A DNA stretch of 18,123 nucleotides, taken from positions 2,076 through 20,198 of the forward strand of contig DOTD01000007.1 of the NCBI GenBank assembly GCA_003513005.1, given 5' to 3'. Under the pieces are notes generated by a model. It was given only the letters and a program-made list of their open reading frames with translations. It ran no database searches and was not told where the DNA came from. Within the stretch, counting starts at the first letter, position 1. Each line of letters begins with the position of its first letter. Origin of the DNA: Desulfotomaculum sp. (GTDB lineage Bacteria; Bacillota; Desulfotomaculia; Desulfotomaculales; Nap2-2B). Shown here piece after piece: positions 13,325-18,123 of the stretch. The position numbers and the translations under genes were made by a program.

Positions 13325-15961
13325 TTAGTTGGAAAGCCTGAATAAATCCAGGAGCTGCTTGTTATCCATTTCGGTAAGCCAGTTTTCCTGAACATCAGGC
13401 ATGATTTCCTGCAGCAGTTTAGTTTTATCCTCAATCATCAGATCAATTTTTTCTTCAATTGTACCTTTCGTTATAAATTTATGTACAATAACATTTTTCA
13501 GCTGTCCTATCCGGAAGGCCCTGTCTGTTGCCTGATTCTCCACCGCCGGATTCCACCACCTGTCAAAATGAATAACATGGTTGGCAGACGTCAGGTTAAG
13601 CCCAACACCACCTGCTTTAAGCGAGAGCACCATAAAAGGCACATATTTCCTGCCCTGGAATTCGGCCACAAGCTCTTTTCTTTTATTCACTACTGTGGCG
13701 CCGTGCAGGACAAGTCCCTGGCACTGAAATACTGTCTCCAGAAAGTCCTTCAGCGGCCCGGTAATCTCTTTAAACTGGGTAAAGATCAGGACTCTTTCCC
13801 GCTTCCCGGCAATGGTTTCACAAATTTCCCTCAGCCTGGCATATTTCCCGCTTTCCTCCTCGGCATAGTAATTCTGACCGAGAAATTGATCCGGATGATT
13901 GCATATTTGTTTGAATTTCATCAGCGAAGAAAGGACGAGTCCTTTGCGTTCTATTCCATCCCCGGCAGATTCAAGCTTTATTTTAAGCTCATTGACAAGC
14001 TTATTATAAAGTACTACCTGCTTTTTAGTAAGAGTCGCATAGGTTTTCATCTCAATTTTCTCAGGTAAATCAGAAATAACATGTTTGTCTGTCTTCAAGC
14101 GTCTCAGAATAAATGGGCTGACAACCCGCTTCAATCTGGCATAGCCCTCGGGAGTTTCCGTGAGTTTCTTTGTGAAATCGGTGAATTCCCTGGCGCTTCC
14201 TAAAAGCCCTTTATTCAAAAAGTCAAACAATGACCATAAATCAGCAAGACGATTTTCGATCGGTGTACCCGTCATGGCAATTCTATAGGAGGCTTTTAAT
14301 TGTTTGACAGCCTTTGTCTGCTTCGTGTCCGGATTCTTAATCGCCTGGGCTTCATCCAAAATCAAGGAATCCCAGGTTACATTTTTCAGCCAATCGTATT
14401 TCAAAAGCATACCATAGGTCGTCAGGCAAAGGTCATATTCTTCGAGACAGGCGCTGTCCTGCTTCTCCGGAATTTTATTTTCCGATGGGTGAATCACGTA
14501 ATATTTCAAGCCGGGCGCAAACCTGGCAATTTCACTGATCCAGTTGCCGATAAGTGAAGCAGGCACAACCAGTAAAGCTTTTTCCTGCGTCCTGGCTCGC
14601 AGATAATTCAGCAGGGCAATAACCTGAACGGTTTTTCCCAGACCCATGTCGTCGGCAAGGCAGGCGCCAAGCCCCAGAGTTTTCATAAAATGAAGCCAGT
14701 TTAAGCCCTTTTCCTGATAAGTACGCAAAACGGTCTGAAAACCGGCGCCATAGGTAACAGTTTCAATAGTATCAGGATAAGTCAGCTTGCTGACAACCGC
14801 TTTAAGCCATTCTCCATTCGTAACTTCAAGTTCACAGGCTTCTTCGGGAATCTTCAATATTTTTTGGGCATTCAATTGAAAGCGGAGGGCTTCAATCATA
14901 CTGATATCTGTCTTGCCCATCAGTTTTTGGGCTTGTTCATAGGCCTTGAGCGTTTCCTTCAGGCGCTCATGATTGACCTCCACCCATTTTCCTTTGATTA
15001 AAACAAGTCCGTCTGTTTCCGCAAGCAGCTTCTTCAATTCGCTGACACTAATTAATTCTCCGCCCAGAAACAATTCCGCATTGAAATCCACGAGCGCCTC
15101 CAGGTTTAAACGGGAAGGCGTTTTATCGCCGACAGTAACTGACATTTTTAAGGAAGTTGCTTTATTTCTCCACCAATTGGGCATGCGGCATAAAATGCCT
15201 GCTTCCTCGTAAAGCGGGATTTCCTTGAGAAAAGAATAGGCTTCAGCGGCTGTCAGGCCTAGGGGATGAAATATTTCTCCCGATTCAACCAGTTCGGAAA
15301 TAAAAGCGCTTCTTTCCGAGGCTTTGTGCACGGTCGCAAGCAGTTCTAAAAGCTTCCCGCTATTTTCGCCATATTCGGCAATGGCATTTTTCAGGGGCAG
15401 GTGCTTTGATTTTCCCTCATTAGAGACGGCCGCAGAATAAGTTGCCAAAAAAGCAAACGGATATTCCTCCTTTTTACTCTCCACCAGATGAAAGTAAACA
15501 CGTCCGGCGAGATGAATATCAGGATTGTAAGCGGCAAAAAAATCTCCGACACTGCCCTGGTAAGCCTGAATCAACGTACTAAAGGCCTGATGCAGCTTTT
15601 TCCAGAGATCTTCAAGCCAGGTTTGATCCAGGTATTCGGCGCCGTTTAAAAAAGGCGCATTCTGCAAGAACTGCTGTATTTCTTCCCCGGCAATTTCAAC
15701 AACGATTTTTTCACGCAGCGCTTCTATTTCCGGATTCTGGGCCAGCTTCTTGACAAAGGCAGCCGCTATCTGTCTGAGATAATGAAGTGATTCAGACATA
15801 CCCGCTCTTTTATCTGCGAAGCCAAGGAAGATCAGTGCCTCGCCGGCATTTTCCCAAAAACGTCTATATACTTCTTCCTGGAAAGCCAGGTGACTTCCGG
15901 CCGGTTGTTCTGCAGTTATCTGCCAGTCAAGTTCAAACGAACCCTGCGCCTGGATTATCAC
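13325..15961 (-). CDS. SNF2/RapA-family ATPase (DEAD-like helicase superfamily 2)
   Basis: DNA-dependent motor protein of 878 residues. The N-terminal half (1 to about 400) is the poorly conserved region found in bacterial SNF2 proteins that work with SWIM partners. The ATPase motifs follow: LADDMGLGKTVQVIALL (Walker A, near 436-446), LILDEAQAIKNP (Walker B, near 535), AMTGTPIENRLADLW (near 563), RVLIFTQFKEITG, LSLKAGGVGLNLTSANHV and QATDRAFRIGQ (motif VI, near 812). All key residues look intact. The start is uncertain: the GTG at 15961 has no good ribosome binding site, while AAAGGAT sits before in-frame ATA/ATC codons further upstream. It is the first gene of a tight pair with the SWIM gene and follows vapC by 50 bases. 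Confidence 0.93.
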   Translation of the reverse strand: MIIQAQGSFELDWQITAEQPAGSHLAFQEEVYRRFWENAGEALIFLGFADKRAGMSESLHYLRQIAAAFVKKLAQNPEIEALREKIVVEIAGEEIQQFLQNAPFLNGAEYLDQTWLEDLWKKLHQAFSTLIQAYQGSVGDFFAAYNPDIHLAGRVYFHLVESKKEEYPFAFLATYSAAVSNEGKSKHLPLKNAIAEYGENSGKLLELLATVHKASERSAFISELVESGEIFHPLGLTAAEAYSFLKEIPLYEEAGILCRMPNWWRNKATSLKMSVTVGDKTPSRLNLEALVDFNAELFLGGELISVSELKKLLAETDGLVLIKGKWVEVNHERLKETLKAYEQAQKLMGKTDISMIEALRFQLNAQKILKIPEEACELEVTNGEWLKAVVSKLTYPDTIETVTYGAGFQTVLRTYQEKGLNWLHFMKTLGLGACLADDMGLGKTVQVIALLNYLRARTQEKALLVVPASLIGNWISEIARFAPGLKYYVIHPSENKIPEKQDSACLEEYDLCLTTYGMLLKYDWLKNVTWDSLILDEAQAIKNPDTKQTKAVKQLKASYRIAMTGTPIENRLADLWSLFDFLNKGLLGSAREFTDFTKKLTETPEGYARLKRVVSPFILRRLKTDKHVISDLPEKIEMKTYATLTKKQVVLYNKLVNELKIKLESAGDGIERKGLVLSSLMKFKQICNHPDQFLGQNYYAEEESGKYARLREICETIAGKRERVLIFTQFKEITGPLKDFLETVFQCQGLVLHGATVVNKRKELVAEFQGRKYVPFMVLSLKAGGVGLNLTSANHVIHFDRWWNPAVENQATDRAFRIGQLKNVIVHKFITKGTIEEKIDLMIEDKTKLLQEIMPDVQENWLTEMDNKQLLDLFRLSN

Positions 15962-16011
15962 AATGAGTTCTTTGTTGATTATTTTTTCATCCTTTCAAAC
16001 ATGATAACTTC

Positions 16012-16404
16012 TTAATGTTCAATGACTTTTAACTCTTCCATCGGAAAATGCCTTACGTTTTTAGTAACCAGGATAAGAGAATTCTCGACCGCGGCCGTGG
16101 CAATAAGTGTGTCTGAAATGCTGAGGTTTATTCCTTTTCTCTGAAAATCCCGCTTGTACAGGCCCGCCGCCATTTTTGCAGTCTTGTAATCTATTTGAAC
16201 GTAACCCATCGCTTCAAGAAACTCCTCGACCCGGGATAGTTCTTCAGGACGGACACCTGAAAATATTTCTGTTACTACTATGGCGCAAATAAAAAAAGAG
16301 CCTTCATGTGACAACTTGTCCAGAAGAACTATGGCATCTTGGCGGCCTCGAAATAAATCTATCAGGATCGTTGTATCTAAAAGAAAACCGTTATCTCTCA
16401 CCAA
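16012..16404 (-). CDS. vapC: PIN-domain toxin, VapC family
   Basis: 130 residues. VapC proteins are Mg-dependent ribonucleases that cut tRNA or rRNA when not bound by their antitoxin. The acidic PIN residues are visible: D10 in LLDTTILIDLFRG, E46 in VVTEIFSG and D98 in SISDTLIATAA. N116 in LVTKNVRHF takes the usual fourth position. The start is a TTG at 16404, or the following GTG, with AGGAGGA about nine bases upstream inside the antitoxin gene. The two genes overlap by 14 bases, so translation is coupled. The target RNA cannot be inferred. Confidence 0.9.
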   Translation of the reverse strand: MVRDNGFLLDTTILIDLFRGRQDAIVLLDKLSHEGSFFICAIVVTEIFSGVRPEELSRVEEFLEAMGYVQIDYKTAKMAAGLYKRDFQRKGINLSISDTLIATAAVENSLILVTKNVRHFPMEELKVIEH

Positions 16405-16666
16405 AGAGAGCTTTCCTCCTGATCTCTGATTCTTCCCTTATTTTTCTTACCCAGTCTGCAGCGTCTTCAGATGTTTTTAGTTCAGGATAAGCCTTCTCAT
16501 CAAAAATGCCCGCCGCATTGTGGATGGCTTTCCTTTGTTTTAGCCTGTAGAGTTCTTTTCGGGCAGCGTCAATAATAAACTTACTTCTATTGCCATCCTC
16601 TATATACTTGTCAATTTCGGCTAAGAGCTCGGCAGGAAATCTGATGGGAGTCAATTTAGTCTTCAT
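16391..16666 (-). CDS. vapB: Antitoxin with ribbon-helix-helix N-terminus, VapB-like
   Basis: 91 residues. The N-terminal segment LTPIRFPAELLAEIDKYIE, followed by GNRSKFIIDAARKEL, has the strand-helix-helix pattern of CopG/ribbon-helix-helix DNA-binding antitoxins. The C-terminal half (EDAADWVRKIREESEIRRK) is helical and charged and would wrap the PIN toxin. The ATG follows GAGGT by seven bases. A near-perfect palindrome lies just upstream and is probably the site through which the pair represses itself. Confidence 0.85.
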   Translation of the reverse strand: MKTKLTPIRFPAELLAEIDKYIEDGNRSKFIIDAARKELYRLKQRKAIHNAAGIFDEKAYPELKTSEDAADWVRKIREESEIRRKALFGER

Positions 16667-16679
16667 TTTATTACCTCAA

Positions 16680-16713
16680 ATGTATATACCGTCATTATAA
16701 TTAGTATATACAT
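16680..16713 (-). promoter_or_regulatory. Palindromic operator and -10 of the vapBC promoter
   Basis: Perfect 10-bp arms ATGTATATAC (16680-16689) and GTATATACAT (16704-16713) flank a 14-base spacer. The spacer contains a perfect minus-strand -10, TATAAT (16699-16694); no good -35 is seen. The downstream arm ends about 14 bases before the antitoxin start. Arms centred 24 bases apart fit binding of two antitoxin dimers. Autoregulation is inferred from the family. Confidence 0.75.
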
Positions 16714-16735
16714 CATTTTATTCTTTTGCAAGAGG

Positions 16736-17866
<1,131 letters not shown>

Positions 17867-17984
17867 TTTCACTTTCCTTTTAATAAACTAGTTAAAATGA
17901 TACATGAAGCACACCCCCATGGCAATCTTTCATAGATTTCAATGGCGGAGATATGCATTTTCATCAGGGGTGTGCAAAATTAAG

Positions 17985-18038
17985 GAAAATGTTTTCACAT
18001 CCGCCCTCATAGCTGAAAGTAAGGTGGGGGAATTGAAT
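17985..18038 (-). pseudogene. Relic of a second Lsa-type ABC-F gene (N-terminal codons only)
   Basis: The minus strand encodes FPHLTFSYEGGCENIF, matching FTNLTFSYEGGCENIF at the start of the ABC-F protein encoded at 7734-9212. Over 48 aligned bases (17985-18032 against 9150-9197) 44 are identical. The two substitutions within the identical protein stretch are both synonymous (GAA to GAG and ACA to ACT). The similarity stops abruptly at 17984, and no start codon or ribosome binding site precedes it. It is therefore a truncated paralogue and not a recent copy. Confidence 0.75.
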
Positions 18039-18052
18039 CCGCCGTCAGCAGC

Positions 18053-18123
18053 TTAAATTTCTTTTTTTACGTGTCGTATCATTCTTTCTACGTCCGGATG
18101 CGTATTAAGGATCCGTAACAAAA
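18053..18123 (-). CDS. C-terminal end of an unidentified protein (partial)
   Basis: The minus-strand frame entering from the window edge reads LLRILNTHPDVERMIRHV, then KKEI and TAA. It has a coding-like composition and a charged helical tail. Only 23 codons are visible, so neither family nor function can be given. It ends 14 bases upstream of the ABC-F relic. Confidence 0.35.
   Translation of the reverse strand, partial: LLRILNTHPDVERMIRHVKKEI

Noticed and set aside
17909..17975. Inverted repeat GCACACCCC/GGGGTGTGC upstream of the TPR gene
   Set aside because: Nine-base arms separated by about 50 bases are expected several times by chance here. There is no element or T-run between them, so neither a MITE nor a terminator is supported.

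Overview
This window most likely comes from an anaerobic low-to-mid-GC Firmicute of the Clostridia, possibly a Desulfotomaculum/Pelotomaculum-like Peptococcaceae member. The evidence is a class III fructose-1,6-bisphosphatase, a clostridial-type class II aldolase, strong AGGAGG ribosome binding sites, TTG/GTG starts and an Lsa-type ABC-F protein. The assignment is inference. The window is a chromosomal mosaic with no rRNA, tRNA or CRISPR array that I can see.

Layout. Positions 1-739 hold the 5' part of an IS66-family element (minus strand). Positions 831-4141 hold a GC-rich two-gene minus-strand operon: a membrane-anchored zinc-ribbon protein with an HEWFH metallopeptidase-like motif, then an Lgt-like prolipoprotein diacylglyceryl transferase, joined by a TGATG stop/start overlap. 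Positions 4269-7462 hold a divergent pair, fbp (class III FBPase) and fba (class II aldolase), which catalyse adjacent steps of gluconeogenesis/glycolysis. The fba leader carries an exact 21-bp tandem duplication.

Positions 7734-9480 hold an Lsa/CplR-type ABC-F gene. Its leader looks like an antibiotic-responsive attenuator: an extended -10 promoter, a 22-codon upstream ORF, an intrinsic terminator, and an upstream segment complementary to the terminator's 3' arm. Positions 9502-9890 hold a possible degraded gene and a small two-helix membrane protein. Positions 9915-11735 hold a promoter, a TPP riboswitch and a single gene fusing a HypE-like PurM/AIR-synthase domain to a ThiN-type domain. 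This is the most interesting functional lead, a thiamine-regulated protein of unknown reaction.

Positions 11763-15961 hold a SNF2-family helicase operon with a SWIM zinc-finger protein, here fused to a DUF3795-like cysteine-rich domain. A convergent small ORF resembles only the tail of DUF3795. Positions 16012-16713 hold a VapBC-type toxin-antitoxin pair with a palindromic operator. Positions 16736-17866 hold a TPR protein ending in a pure (AAG)13 poly-lysine tract. Positions 17985-18038 hold a short relic of a second ABC-F gene, and the window ends in the 3' tail of an unidentified minus-strand gene.

The TA module, SNF2 and SWIM genes run in one direction with small gaps and may be co-transcribed. 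The IS66 end, the ABC-F relic and the other short relics point to repeated insertion and loss at this locus.
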